Of a stretch of 64,000 nt of DNA, positions 18,592 to 28,189 are shown piece by piece. The stretch covers positions 6,921,137 to 6,985,136 of the forward strand of contig CM030933.1 of the NCBI GenBank assembly GCA_018136815.1, given 5' to 3'. Numbering within the stretch: position 1 is the stretch's first letter; each line of letters starts with the position of its first letter. The DNA comes from Isochrysis galbana (lineage: Eukaryota; Haptophyta; Isochrysidales; Isochrysidaceae). Under the pieces are notes generated by a model, which was not told the origin of the DNA, made no database searches, and saw nothing but the letters and a program-made list of their open reading frames with translations. The position numbers and the translations under genes were made by a program.

Positions 18592-19767
18592 ATGCGTCTC
18601 TTGCTCTGTTGCGGCTGGCTCGTAATGCTCGGTCTTCTATTGATTGAGCCGCGCGGCGTGTGGAAGAGGCCGCGCCGAGCCGCCGAGCGTCAGCGTGTAT
18701 GTGCGAGGGACGTGCTCCGCTGCTTCCTAATGATGCAGCAGCGGCCGTGGCTCGCCGTCTACGGCGACTCGGTCGCCCGTGGAATCTTCTTCGACCTAGT
18801 TGAGCTGTTCAACACGACCGATGCAGCACCGCGACACGGATGTGCCTTCTTTCCATCGGGCGCACCTGCCCACCCAGGACATTCTGCAAACTTCTCGGAT
18901 GGCTGTCAGGTCGTCGACCGGAGGCCGCCTAGTTACAGGCCCAAGTGCGGAGCGTTCGAGCTGATCACCGCGCGTTCGCTCCACTCACCGCGCCGACTGA
19001 CCGATCGCATGTCAGATCCGAGACTCGGCCAGCAACCGGTAACCCTACTACCCGCTAACACGGTCGCGCCCTTTGCCCCATTGAGTGAGCATGCCATGGG
19101 GCGTCGTCTGCGCCTCAGTTACCGCTTGAAGACCTTTGCGTGGGAGGAGAGCATGGATCGCAATTGGCTTGATGCACTCCGCCGGTCCCCTCGCCTGCCA
19201 GACGTCATTGTCCTCAGCTTTGGCTTGTGGGACATGCAGTACCCTCCCCCGAGGGCCTCTTTAGGGGGCGCAACTGCCTTCAACGCCTCGCTTTGGACAT
19301 TCCTCGAAGAGTTGCACCAGGCCCTCCTTGATGCACGCCAGCAGCTGGACCAGGTTCAAACGATGGCAGCGACGCGCGCTCCCGACAAGGAAGATGGCAA
19401 ATCTAATGGCGCCATTGACAGTGGGCAGCTTTTGATCGGCGCATCCACTGCCTTGAGAGGCCACAATACCCAACCTCTCATTGTGTGGCTCTCTGTCGGG
19501 GCGATCTCCGCCGGCGCTCTCCCAAAATGGAAACGTCCGCTCATGACCTCCGAGTTTTCGCGCGCTTACAATGAGCTCGCGATGCCAGCATTCGCCAAGT
19601 ATGGTATTAGCGTCATAGACACCTTCACGGAATCGAGCAACCACCCGGAGCTGTCGCCCGACGGTGTTCACTACCCTGGGGACGTTTCACGATACCATTC
19701 CTTGAAGCTCATTGAGCAGATTCTGCCACGATGCTTGACCCTGGGCCCCATCCGTCGCCCTGGCTGA
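18592..19767 (+). CDS. SGNH/PC-esterase-like secretory protein
   Basis: A 391-residue protein from the ATG at 18592, chosen because it begins a clean signal anchor (MRLLLCCGWLVMLGLLLIEP) followed by a basic stretch, typical of a Golgi type II protein. The GDS box is at residues 57-62 (Y-G-D-S60-V-A-R-G). A second block gives V-L-S-F-G-L-W-D-M, and the C-terminal catalytic pair sits in SPDGVHYPG (D357, H360). This is the layout of SGNH-fold PC-esterases (the family of plant TBL/PMR5 and animal CASD1 proteins), which acetylate or deacetylate glycans. An Asn-x-Ser/Thr site or two (NTT, NAS) would suit a lumenal domain. The substrate is unknown. The gene has no introns and stands alone between repeats. 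Confidence 0.75.
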   Translation: MRLLLCCGWLVMLGLLLIEPRGVWKRPRRAAERQRVCARDVLRCFLMMQQRPWLAVYGDSVARGIFFDLVELFNTTDAAPRHGCAFFPSGAPAHPGHSANFSDGCQVVDRRPPSYRPKCGAFELITARSLHSPRRLTDRMSDPRLGQQPVTLLPANTVAPFAPLSEHAMGRRLRLSYRLKTFAWEESMDRNWLDALRRSPRLPDVIVLSFGLWDMQYPPPRASLGGATAFNASLWTFLEELHQALLDARQQLDQVQTMAATRAPDKEDGKSNGAIDSGQLLIGASTALRGHNTQPLIVWLSVGAISAGALPKWKRPLMTSEFSRAYNELAMPAFAKYGISVIDTFTESSNHPELSPDGVHYPGDVSRYHSLKLIEQILPRCLTLGPIRRPG

Positions 19768-20147
19768 GTGCAGCTAATCCACCTTGCATATCTTTTTTTT
19801 CGGACGATCAGCGGCCTCCAGGCTCGACGCTAGCGCCTGGCCGGCTAATGATAACCATGGACACCATAAATTCTGCATGTGCATTTATCCATATATACGC
19901 CCATACATATCCATCGAGCATGATGGTCCCCATTGACGGTTCCGGCATCAGGTACTGTCTCGGCAATATGCTGTATGTGGGAGCACCTGTACGCACGTTT
20001 ATGGTATAGGGCGGCGTGATGTGGCGGCTATGGTGGGCCCGACAATCTATGCACGTGGGTGCTGCGACAACAGCTTGTTCTTTTCGTTATCTCAATCCAT
20101 CTCTGCATGCGACGTCTTTTATCATACTACTATCTTTTCCACAGGAG
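19768..20147. other. 3' flank of SGNH gene
   Basis: Contains A/T-rich stretches and TATATA words (19890-19910); no gene is recognised. Confidence 0.3.
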
Positions 20148-21747
20148 CAACTAAATTTATACTTGGTTGACCCATGGGGGGGCACGAGCCCCCCCCTCTC
20201 TCCACTCCTCCCCTGCCATGGGGGAGGAACCACCCATCCTCCTGGCATGCCTGATGGCTTGCCAGGAGGCCACTGCCCTACTGACCCACTCCCTTCCCCA
20301 CAGGCTCGCCCCATTCGCCCATCCTGGCCCCTCGTGACCAGCCCATCGCTCCAACCCCCCCTCCCCCCCTGGTCGACAGGCAGACAGGTGCAGATTGGGG
20401 GCCCCAGAGGCTTAGGAGCGCCAGCGAGGGAGAGGCAGGGGAGGCCTGGGCGCAGCCCCAGCCTCCTCTGCCCCCAGAGCTGGCCTCCAGGAGCCTCCAA
20501 GGGTCGCCAGGGGCAGCTGCAGGCCTGCCGCAGGCGCGCCATCGCGCGTGCCGCAGGAGAGGGGAGAGAGAGCCCGGAGAAGGGGGTGGGCGGAGCGAGA
20601 GCTCCGCTCACCGAAAAATAGGTAAGTCCCGCGCACCTGTTTACAGGATAAGTCGGGGACTAATCTTATGATTGGTCGCCATGGAGGGGGGCCTCGCGCC
20701 CCCCCCACTCTCTCGACTCCCCTCATGGGGGGCGAGAACCATCCACCCCCCTGCGCTGCCTCTTGGCATGTAGGGGGGACTCACCCAGCCTGCCCTGACT
20801 CTCCCTGAGAGTCGGGCACAGATCGCACGCCCTGGCCCGCGTTGGCCTGCTTCTCGCTCTGACCAACCCCTCCTCCCCCTGGGCCCCCCTGATCAGGAGC
20901 CCCCAGCCAGCTCCTGTCGACCGGCAGGGGCTCGAGAGCCAGCGAGGGAGAGGCAGGAGGGGCCAGGGCGATGCCCCAGCCTCACCTGCCCCCTGAGCTG
21001 TGCTCCCAGGCCCCTGCAGGCCTCCTGGGGACCTGAAGAGGGGCCGCAGGCGCGCGCCATGGGCCAGAGCCGCAGGGAAGAGAGGAGGAAGAGGGAAGAG
21101 GGAGGGGAGAGGGGAGTGGCAGCTCTCCCCTCCGGCGATTACGTGTCTTCTCGCCCCGTTTGGGTAAGAGAAGACGGGGGCACCAGAACCAGGAGGGAAG
21201 GGCCGCGGCTCGCCGCGGCCACTCGCCTCGGCGAGAGAGATTAGCGCTTCTGGGCTCTCATTCACGAGTGCCCCCCCCCCCCCTGCGTTGTTTTTACCCG
21301 AAAGGGGTTTTCCCCCAGCGTGGACTCGAGGAGAGGACGTGCTGGGGTGCGCGGGGTCGGTGCGTGCACTGGGGGGAGGACAAATATCGAGGGGAGGGGG
21401 CAGTGCCCCTTCCCCCCGGTAGCACTCGGACACCTGGCTCGTCAGGCATGGCGGGATTCCGGGACGGAAAAGTTGTGTCCAATTAGCTAGTGGGGTTGGC
21501 TAGGATATAACATTAATTATTTTATTACAGGATAAGTCGGGCCTGAGACCGCCGCCCACTCGGAGACACAGGAGGAAGGGGGGGAATGATCACCGGGGGG
21601 AGGCGCGGGCCACCGGACCATATCTAAGCCCTTCACCCCTATCCCCCTAGTAGTGCACGGGGGGAGTCGCCTTACTTATGGCGGGGGGAGAAGGGCCGGG
21701 GGAGTGGGGGTGTAGAAAGTTTTCCTACGTGAGTAGAAAGTAGAGGG
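20148..21747 (+). mobile_element. R1 retroposon copy split by an R3 insertion
   Basis: The 5' part (20148-20657) has the R1 hairpin tip, the CCATGGGG palindrome and the CGACAGGCAGACAGGTGCAG and GTAAGTCCCGCGCACC segments. It resumes at 21542 with CCTGAGACCGCCGCCCACTC, ACACAGGAGGAAGG, CACCGGACCATATCTAAGCC and GTAGTGCACGGGGGGAG, exactly as in 36246-37006. No outer target duplication was found, and the A/T-rich 3' end is missing. Confidence 0.8.
20641..21541 (+). mobile_element. R3 element inserted in R1, 17-bp target duplication
   Basis: TTACAGGATAAGTCGGG lies at 20641-20657 and again at 21525-21541, enclosing 867 bp (20658-21524). The insert starts GACTAATCTTATGATTGGTC, has a C/G-rich body with a CATGGAGGGGGG-GCGCC palindrome, GGCAGGAGGGGCCAGGGCGA and a C-run at 21272-21284, and ends CGGGATTCCGGGACGG ... 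GGATATAACATTAATTATTT. The long target duplication and A/T-rich 3' end argue for retroposition. It encodes no recognisable protein, so it must use enzymes from elsewhere. Confidence 0.88.
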
Positions 21748-22135
21748 CTCAACGAGCGCGCGCAGACACGACGAGCGGGCGCGATCCACTGGGATGGGCC
21801 TAGAGGGGCCCATCCCATTCCGTGCAGCAGCTCCATATTGCCCTGACACCATCATGGTGACCAGGGCGGTCGAAAGGAGAGAGAGCGACGCCATCGCTCG
21901 CGCTCTCTCCAGAACAGAACCGGATAAAATTCTTCTTACAATCCTCTCACACCACTATCACACGCACATTCACGGTAACACGTAGATAACTAACGTAACG
22001 GGATACGCGAAGAAAGGGTGGTGAGCAGGAGGGAAAAAGAGGAAAGAAGAAAGAAAAGGAAAGGAGAGAGGAGGCCCGTCGCCTCTCCTCACGTAACAGA
22101 CATGAGAGAGGAGATCTCATAGGACTTAGAGAGGA
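21748..22135. other. Spacer, purine-rich near 22010-22080
   Basis: No gene is recognised. 22015-22080 is a G/A-rich stretch. Confidence 0.3.
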
Positions 22136-22435
22136 CGGAGGGGCATCCGTAACACGGTGGTTGTGGAGTTGTGCAATGGAGGTGTAGAGGATCAACCGAC
22201 CGTGACAAAGCGATGCCGAGAGGCATTGTGGGCATACATTGAAAGGGAACGGCCAGATTTGTGGGTAGCAGCTCCTTAGACCACAACCTCAAAACGCACT
22301 GACAAGAAGCGAGCTTCAGCCTCAGCACCGGCACCACCACGCAGATATCAACAGGTGTTTCTTGACAGTAGCTCCGATGAGGGGGAGGCTGGGGAGGAGG
22401 AAGAAGGCAAGGCAAGTGACGACGGTAGCGAGGAG

Positions 22436-22454
22436 GGGGGGGGGGGGGGGGGGG
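22436..22454 (+). repeat. Poly-G run
   Basis: About 19 G residues following GAGGAG codons of the acidic stretch. Likely polymerase slippage in GGG codons, or assembly error. Confidence 0.8.
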
Positions 22455-22489
22455 GCGATAGCAGTGATGATGGGGAGGCAAGCCAGGCA

Positions 22490-22668
22490 GGCTATGAAGG
22501 CGCGACGCGGGTCGCGCTCACCTGCTCGGCCTCTGATGGCGGGCGCGGTCGCTTCGACAGCGACTGCTCCATGGGGGCTGGGGGGCCGCCCTCAGCGGGG
22601 GGCCCGAAGGAGAGGGGGGGAGCGGCGGCGCGCTCCATGGCAACTGACTATAAAGTTAGTTGAATTGA
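22490..22668 (+). repeat. R2 repeat copy inside a gene remnant
   Basis: Same word order as 13840-14000 and 63060-63290 (minus): GGTCGCGCTCACCTGCTCGG, GACTGCTCCATGGGGG, GGCCCGAAGGAGAGGGG, then CAACTGACTATAAAGTTAG. It separates the acidic region from the basic tail of the remnant at 22136-22850. Confidence 0.65.
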
Positions 22669-22850
22669 GCGGCAACAAGAGTTGTGCCAGCAGCGCAGGG
22701 AGGAAGCAGCCAAATTGGCTGAAATAGCTCGAGCCAATTCCCGTGCCATGAGGGCTGAGAAGCGGGCGAACGCAAGGGAGCGTCGTAACGGCTCCACCTC
22801 TGGTGCGCCTGTGGTTGCAGCCAAGAGGCGAAGGTTGGCACGATCTTAGG

Positions 22851-23140
22851 GTGGCGTATCATTTGTCATTGCTGTCATTGCTCCCTTGTCTGTGTTTGTT
22901 TGTCATCAATCAATGTCTTATGATTACAATGTGTATGTGTGTGTGTCCTGATACCTATTGCTAATGTCTCCATCTGCCCCCCCTCCCCCCTCTTGCTCTT
23001 GCCTCTTGCCATTGCTTGTGCGTTACTACTTGTGAGCCGTAGACACATGACACCCGTCATCGACTTTTGTGCACGCCGGAGACCATAAACCGACACTTAT
23101 GGTCTCGGACCGACGGCCATTGGGCGGTGCGCGCGGTTCC
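22851..23140. other. Spacer with GT-repeat
   Basis: Contains a short GTGTATGTGTGTGTGT run (22929-22946); nothing else is recognised. Confidence 0.3.
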
Positions 23141-23252
23141 CCCTCCCCCCGGTGTCACTCGGACACCTGGCTCGTCAAGCATGGCGGGATTCCGGGACGG
23201 AAAAGTTGTGTCCCAATTAGCTAGTGGGGTTGGCTAGGATATAACATTAATT
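23141..23252 (+). repeat. R3 repeat, 3' end fragment
   Basis: Matches the last ~110 bp of the full R3: CCCCCGGTGTCACTCGGACA, then GGCTCGTCAAGCATGGCGGG, the AAAAGTTGTGTCC segment and the A/T tail. This is a 5'-truncated copy, as expected of retroposition. Confidence 0.75.
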
Positions 23253-23651
23253 ATTATAATTGTTCTTTCACCTTGTGTTGTTCAAAAGGACAACGGCGTC
23301 TATGACACGTGCCGTGAAGCGCAAATGCGGCACCACGAAAAAAGAGAGCAAGTTGCACATTTTGCACAACGTGACTCGGGGATCCGGGGCAAAGGGCAGT
23401 CGTAACATGGAGTTGCCCAACAGCGGATGCACCGCTCTCGAGTATGTGAGGTGAGCGCACAATAGGAACTGAAGCTCCCAGCGAGGAGAAGAAGTAGCAT
23501 GCTATGCGCATCTTGTTACGAAAACGAGTAGGAATAGTGCCATTGAAAGGAAGGTGAGGCAGAGCATGGGTGGTCGGCCTTAAGCCCGTCATGCAAGAGA
23601 GACACAGGGCACGACGAAGATGCTGGGCTAGTTACAAGAGTGAGGATGGCG
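23253..23651. other. 3' flank of the 793-aa gene
   Basis: No gene recognised. Short frames on both strands lack domains. Confidence 0.3.
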
Positions 23652-26268
23652 TCACTCATCAAGGTCAGGCATTACGAACCCTTCAGGCAATGCGGCACCT
23701 TGGCCCAAATCGGCGGCCGAATAGTAGCTGCGGTGATTGTTTCCGGCATCATCGATTGGCTTTTGGGGGACCATGGTCCATCCAGTGAGACCTTGCCGTT
23801 CTTTTCGATACCTTTCGGCTGACGGGCTGTCGGAGCGAGGGAGCACGGCAACCGCCAGCGCGCGTTGCTCCTCAGATCGCGTGAGAACACCCGCCTGGTG
23901 TTGTTGCAGGAGCTCATCGTATGGCAACTCCTCCGAGTACGTGTAGGGGGCGACCCCGTCCATCTCCAACAACTCCACCCACTTGACATCTGCAACCGGA
24001 AGGCGCACAGCGAGAGTGTGAAGAATCCCACGGCATGGCCGAAGCGAGCGGGAATGGGCACTCAACACTGTGGCGCCCTTGCTCTGAAGGTGGGGACTCA
24101 CCATAGTCAAGCTGGCGCACTTCGCGCACATACCCCGACTCTGCAGGCTCACACTCGGGCGCCGGCAACACTGAACATCCATGCACAACGGGGACTTGCA
24201 TGTGCTCTTGCAGCTGTCGAGCTTGATACAACAGCTCCGCTTGCAACTCGTACGAGAATCCGAGCGTGAAGAACATCGGATCGGCAAAGATGATTGGCTC
24301 ACGAGTGTCGGAGCGGACGAGTAGCCGAACCACCGACCGTGCCATGACACGACTAACAGAGTCGGTCACAACAAGCACTCGGCAATTCGGCTGCAGAACA
24401 TAGCCCATCAGCGCGCGATTGTATCTATTGCCCTCGTTCGATATGACGCGGAGACAGGAGCCCGCATCCTCGCCGACCATGAAGAGCGTCTTACATTCGC
24501 ACGTGCCTGGGCATTCGGGCGAGTTCCATCTGTCGAGGACGTCTGGAGAAAAGTATGACATCTGCCTCACATTGGCGGGCGAGTCCTGCCGAATCTGCTC
24601 CAGGGTCTCGTCACTCAACTGGAAGATGGCTCGCAGCCAACGGACAATGAGAGGGCTCATGCGTTCGTCCAATCGATTGTCCTCATAGTAGCGGAATAAG
24701 AGCTCTGGGTTGCGCCAATGTAAGAGTGTGCCCAGCACTGTCTCGCTCTTCTCCGCCACAACGTCCCCGTCCAAGTCTAGGAGCGCACCCAGCGCATCAA
24801 ACTCAATGCGCTCCAGCCGGCGCCGATTCAACTCCGTCGAGCGGAGCAGTGTGTCATACTCCTCAAGCACCACAGGGCACGCGTCGGCACATGAGCTGCG
24901 TATTGAGGCGAGAAGCGTTGCGGTCGTCTCGATCTGCTTGACTTGGAGCAGCATGCCCACGCCCACATCTTCTGGAGTAGGGATGCAATGGCCCTCCTCA
25001 TCCGTCTCGCCACACATTGCACAGAGGTCCAGCAGGTGCCCCATGTTGCTCAATTCCTGACTCAGACGCGATGGGACCCCGGCCCTCCGAAGTATGAAGG
25101 GCTCCGGTGCCCAGGCTGGGATGTTCTCTCCGTCCATCATCACCCGATATAGGTCATCCAACAGCCAATACAACAGGGAGTTGATGACCTTCTCCTCGGG
25201 CCCCGCCCGTGCGATCCGGTCGAGCATGTATGCAACGTCCTCGGAGCCGCGCTCCCAATCCTCAGGCACACCGTCCTCCGACTTGGCCGAGAGCCACGCT
25301 CGGTGAGCCACTTCGAGGAATGGGTAGACCATGCGACAACGTTGCCACACCACGCGCGCATTGATCGGTTTCGGGTGCCAACTCCCGCCAAAGTTGGACT
25401 CGAAGCTCTTTTTCAACGGGGGCCAGAGGTCAAGACCAACAAGGCGATACTCGGGGGAGCCTCGCCAAAAGATGGCAAGGCATAGCATCTCCAGCGAATG
25501 GGAGCGCTGGTCCGTCTTCACCTTTTCAACGACAGTGCGGGCTGACCACAGCATGTCGTCTCTCAGTGCTTTGCTGGGCAGCGTCAAGTAGCAGGACAGG
25601 AGGAGCCACGACTGCTCGAGCGCCCGCTGCGCATCGGAAATCGCTCGCTTTACCTCGCGTGGCCTCGCGCCCTCGAGCGAATCGATCGCTTCGCCATTGG
25701 CGAGCCGAGCGAGCAGCGGGTTCAAGCCGTTCTTCTTCGGAACGAACTATCACAGGCGAAAGCAGGTCATTTGAGGACTGCGCCGGGTCGAGGCGTGTAC
25801 CTCGTGAAGCTGGGTGTGGGACACGCCAAAACATGCTCAATAGCAAGCTACAACGCCGGTTGCGCGCACCTTGAGAACAGCATACAATTCCGGGTAGTGC
25901 TCCTGCACGCGCACCACCAGTTCGAGCAGGCCCTGAAGCGCGATCTCGTACGTCTTTCGGCTCAGCTTGCGGGAGACGAGCAGGTGCGCCGCGAAGCCGC
26001 CGTCAGCCCATCTCCTCCAGCCATCCCCCTCCTCGGTCGCTGCGTCGAGAGGCACAGCGGTCGCCACCTCTACAAACGTTGAGACGATAAGCTCGTATTC
26101 AGCAGGCGGGCGATCCCAGACGGGCCAGTCGGCGAAGCGCGATGCCGGGTGCTCAAGCGCCGCGGGCTGCGCTGCCGAGAGGATGAGAGAGCGCTGCACA
26201 GCACGCGGAAGTCGCGGGGCAGCCGTCCAGCTGAGAGAGAGGTGGCTGAGGAGGAGGAGGAGGAGCAT
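23652..26268 (-). CDS. Secreted/lumenal 793-aa protein of unknown function (3 exons)
   Basis: Exons are inferred at 26268-25870, 25746-24102 and 23989-23652. Introns: 123 nt (GTGCGC...ATAG) and 112 nt (GTGAGT...TTGCAG). Joins are in frame and total 794 codons including the stop. The start is the ATG that opens a clean signal peptide (MLLLLLLSHLSLSW). The middle is alpha-helical with many W-R-x-x-x-E segments. Toward the C-terminus a Cys-containing unit (CPGTCECKTLFM, GSCLRV) leads into N-x-A-L-x-G-Y-V-L-x-x-N-x-R-V-L-V-V-x-D and M-A-R-S-V-V-R-L-L, which reads like a compact beta domain I have seen in hypothetical proteins but cannot name. The last exon is hydrophilic and contains MDGVAPYTYSEELPYDEL. 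No enzyme motif is visible. Confidence 0.6.
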
Positions 26269-26298
26269 CACGCGTGGCGTGCGGCAATGAGCGCGCAA

Positions 26299-26946
26299 GC
26301 GTGGCTCGTTACGCGCTCGATTGGTGGCGTCTGCCGTAGCACGCCCCCCGCTCCTCTCGGCTGTGGGCTCCTACTGCTCCTCCCTCCGCGCCTCCGCGCC
26401 TCTCCCTCGTCCCCCTTTTCGCCTTTCCCTCTCTGTCTCTCTCTCTCGCCTCTGGCGCAGTCGCGCGGCTGCCCACAGAGAGGCTCTTCCGCTCTTCCGC
26501 CTTTGTCTTCTTTTCTTGATTCATCTGTGTGACATGGTATTCATAGATCTATCCTCGTTGTCTCACACCCGATATTTCTGTGGTCTGTGGTTTCTCATCA
26601 TGGTGTATGGAGTAGTAAACGTAATAGTAAGTACAAGATACAACCACTACCACACTCCGCCATCATCCTCCTCGTCATCATCAGTGTCTTGGCGAGTTGT
26701 TTTGTAGAGTGTTTGTCCGTAGTTGCGCGGGAGTAATAACTACCGACCAACACTCTGCACATGCAATTGTTGTGGTTGTGGCGTTGTGGCCAATGCCATT
26801 GCCATTGGCCATTGGGCACTAAGCACTAAGCACTAACTAATAACAATAACTCGTCCTATGTCCTATGTCCTATGTCCTATGGGCCTTTTTTATGGGGGGG
26901 CCATTAGTCATTAGTCACTCTCAATCTCACGCCACTGCTGCACCTA
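26299..26946. other. 5' flank of the 793-aa gene, word repeats
   Basis: C/T-rich at 26370-26460 (purine-rich on the gene's strand). At 26785-26880 there are overlapping short words (CATTGCCATTGGCCATTGGG; ACTAAGC repeated three times; CCTATGT repeated four times), a locally unstable region. No gene is seen. Confidence 0.4.
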
Positions 26947-27350
26947 CCTCCTACTAAGCCCTTACAGAAAGCTTGAAGCACTGGTTGCAAGCTTTGCTGA
27001 TGCAAACAAGCTCAAGTTAACTGGCAAGCTTTGCTGATGTTCTCTCGGGCGCTAACATCAAGCTTTGTCAAGCTTTCAAGCCGGTTCGGGCGCGCGGGCG
27101 CGCCGCGGCGGCGCGCCGCCGGCCGCCGGGTACCGAACGCCGGGCAAGGGTTTGAATACATACAATTGCTGTGTAGTGGCCTGGTGGCTGGTGGCGACTC
27201 ATTACTCATACCCATACAGCCCTCCTTCAACTCATTCATGCGCTTATATCTTATATATATACGTATACGAGACACTCTAACACGAAACACGAGCAGGTTG
27301 CTGTGTTGCTGTGGCGCTGTGGCTACAACGTATATAGACGAGTTAAGTTG

Positions 27351-27634
27351 TTAGTCGCGGCCGCGATTGTTGTATTGAAGCTGCAGGGAGAGCTCGATGT
27401 AGTCGCTGTAGCTGCTGTCTTGCGATTCACCGAAGGTGTCGTTCAGGATCGAGAACACTCGTTCAGGTGGCACCGAGTTGGGTGAGTTTGTGAGGATGGC
27501 GCGGAGGACGTATGCGAACGCCGGCACATCGGACTCGTGGCTACGCCAGAAATTGCCAAGGTCGAAGGTCTCATCCATCGAGACGAGCCCAGAGGCATGC
27601 AGGGAAAGTTGAGCTTCAAGTCTGTCGCCCATTT
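27351..27634 (-). pseudogene. hAT transposase C-terminal fragment
   Basis: Minus-strand frame from the ATG at 27634 (MGDRLEAQLS...). It contains the hAT dimerisation signature: F-W-R-S-H-x-x-D-V-P-A-F-A-Y-V, then S-V-P-P-E-R-V-F-S-I-L-N-D, then a final Y-I-E-L-S-L-Q-L-Q. The catalytic core (D, D, E with the C2H2-like insert) is missing, so it cannot transpose on its own. It could still dimerise with a full transposase, though nothing shows it is expressed. Confidence 0.85.
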
Positions 27635-27690
27635 CGGCTCGCTCCCAAAAACCAAAACAACGATGGGTGCGAAGGGCGAGGGTGGGGGGG

Positions 27691-27722
27691 CGCGTAGGGG
27701 GGGGGGGGGGGGGCGGGGGGTC
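27691..27722 (+). repeat. G-rich run within hAT element
   Basis: GGGGG runs totalling about 25 G, just upstream of the transposase remnant's start on the minus strand. Confidence 0.8.
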
Positions 27723-28059
27723 GGGGAAATATACTTGTGTAGCAAGGAATATTCGAGTTTTGTTGTACAAGCTTTAAGCTTTCCACCCAGCTTTGGTGGA
27801 ACCTTAGATCCGACCAGCACTTGGACAAGCTTTTGGCCAAGCTTTGGTGTAAAAATCAACCAGCTCTCCAATCAAGCTATCCAGGATTTTGAGCAAGCTT
27901 TCCGTAAGGGCTTACCTCCTACTCCTACCTGGCAGCTGGCATCCTGACATGTGGCATGTGACATGTGCTGCTGAGCTCTCAACGCCAATCAATCCCCTCT
28001 AGATCTCTCCAGGTCTAGCTAGCCCACCGACCACCGAAACCGAAACTCGGCGAGGGCAA

Positions 28060-28090
28060 CGAGCTCCCCCTCCCCCCCCCCCCCCGGACC
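28060..28090 (+). repeat. C-run
   Basis: CCCCCTCC followed by 13 or so C. The rest of 27923-28189 is ordinary spacer. Confidence 0.7.
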
Positions 28091-28189
28091 CCGAATTCTA
28101 CCGCCGAGCGAGGCCATCTAGTATGGGAAAAACGATTTGACATCACCAGAGAGGAATGGAAACACATATAGCTAGGCTCTACACCCTAC

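Larger units (their letters stand above)
22136..22850 (+). pseudogene. Broken gene fragment: acidic region and basic C-terminus, split by R2
   Basis: One frame reads ...KRCREALWAYIERERPDLW... (22200-22275), meets a TAG at 22278-22280, then continues in the same frame through a Ser/Asp/Glu-rich stretch (DSSSDEGEAGEEEEGK...) until a G-run at 22436-22454. After an R2 copy (about 22490-22668) another frame gives a helical, basic tail (IERQQELCQQRREEAAKLAE...), ending ...KRRRLARS with a stop at about 22848. Acidic stretch plus nuclear-localisation-like tail suggests the end of a nuclear or transposon protein. The stop and the insertion show it is not functional as it stands. Confidence 0.5.
26947..27922 (-). 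mobile_element. hAT-type element with 8-bp target duplication
   Basis: The 8-mer CCTCCTAC flanks the element at 26947-26954 and 27915-27922. The 960-bp element (26955-27914) has inverted ends differing at one base: TAAGCCCTTAC, then A or G, then GAAAGCTTG. Next to both ends lie many AAGCTT-containing words (8 or more within 130 bp on the left, similar on the right), like the subterminal binding-site arrays of hAT transposons. Inside is only the C-terminal hAT dimerisation segment. This is a deleted, probably non-autonomous copy. Confidence 0.92.

Noticed and set aside
23914-25725. Treating 23914-25725 as an independent 603-residue gene.
   Set aside because: It lacks an ATG; consistent introns on both sides join it to a signal-peptide exon and a final exon.
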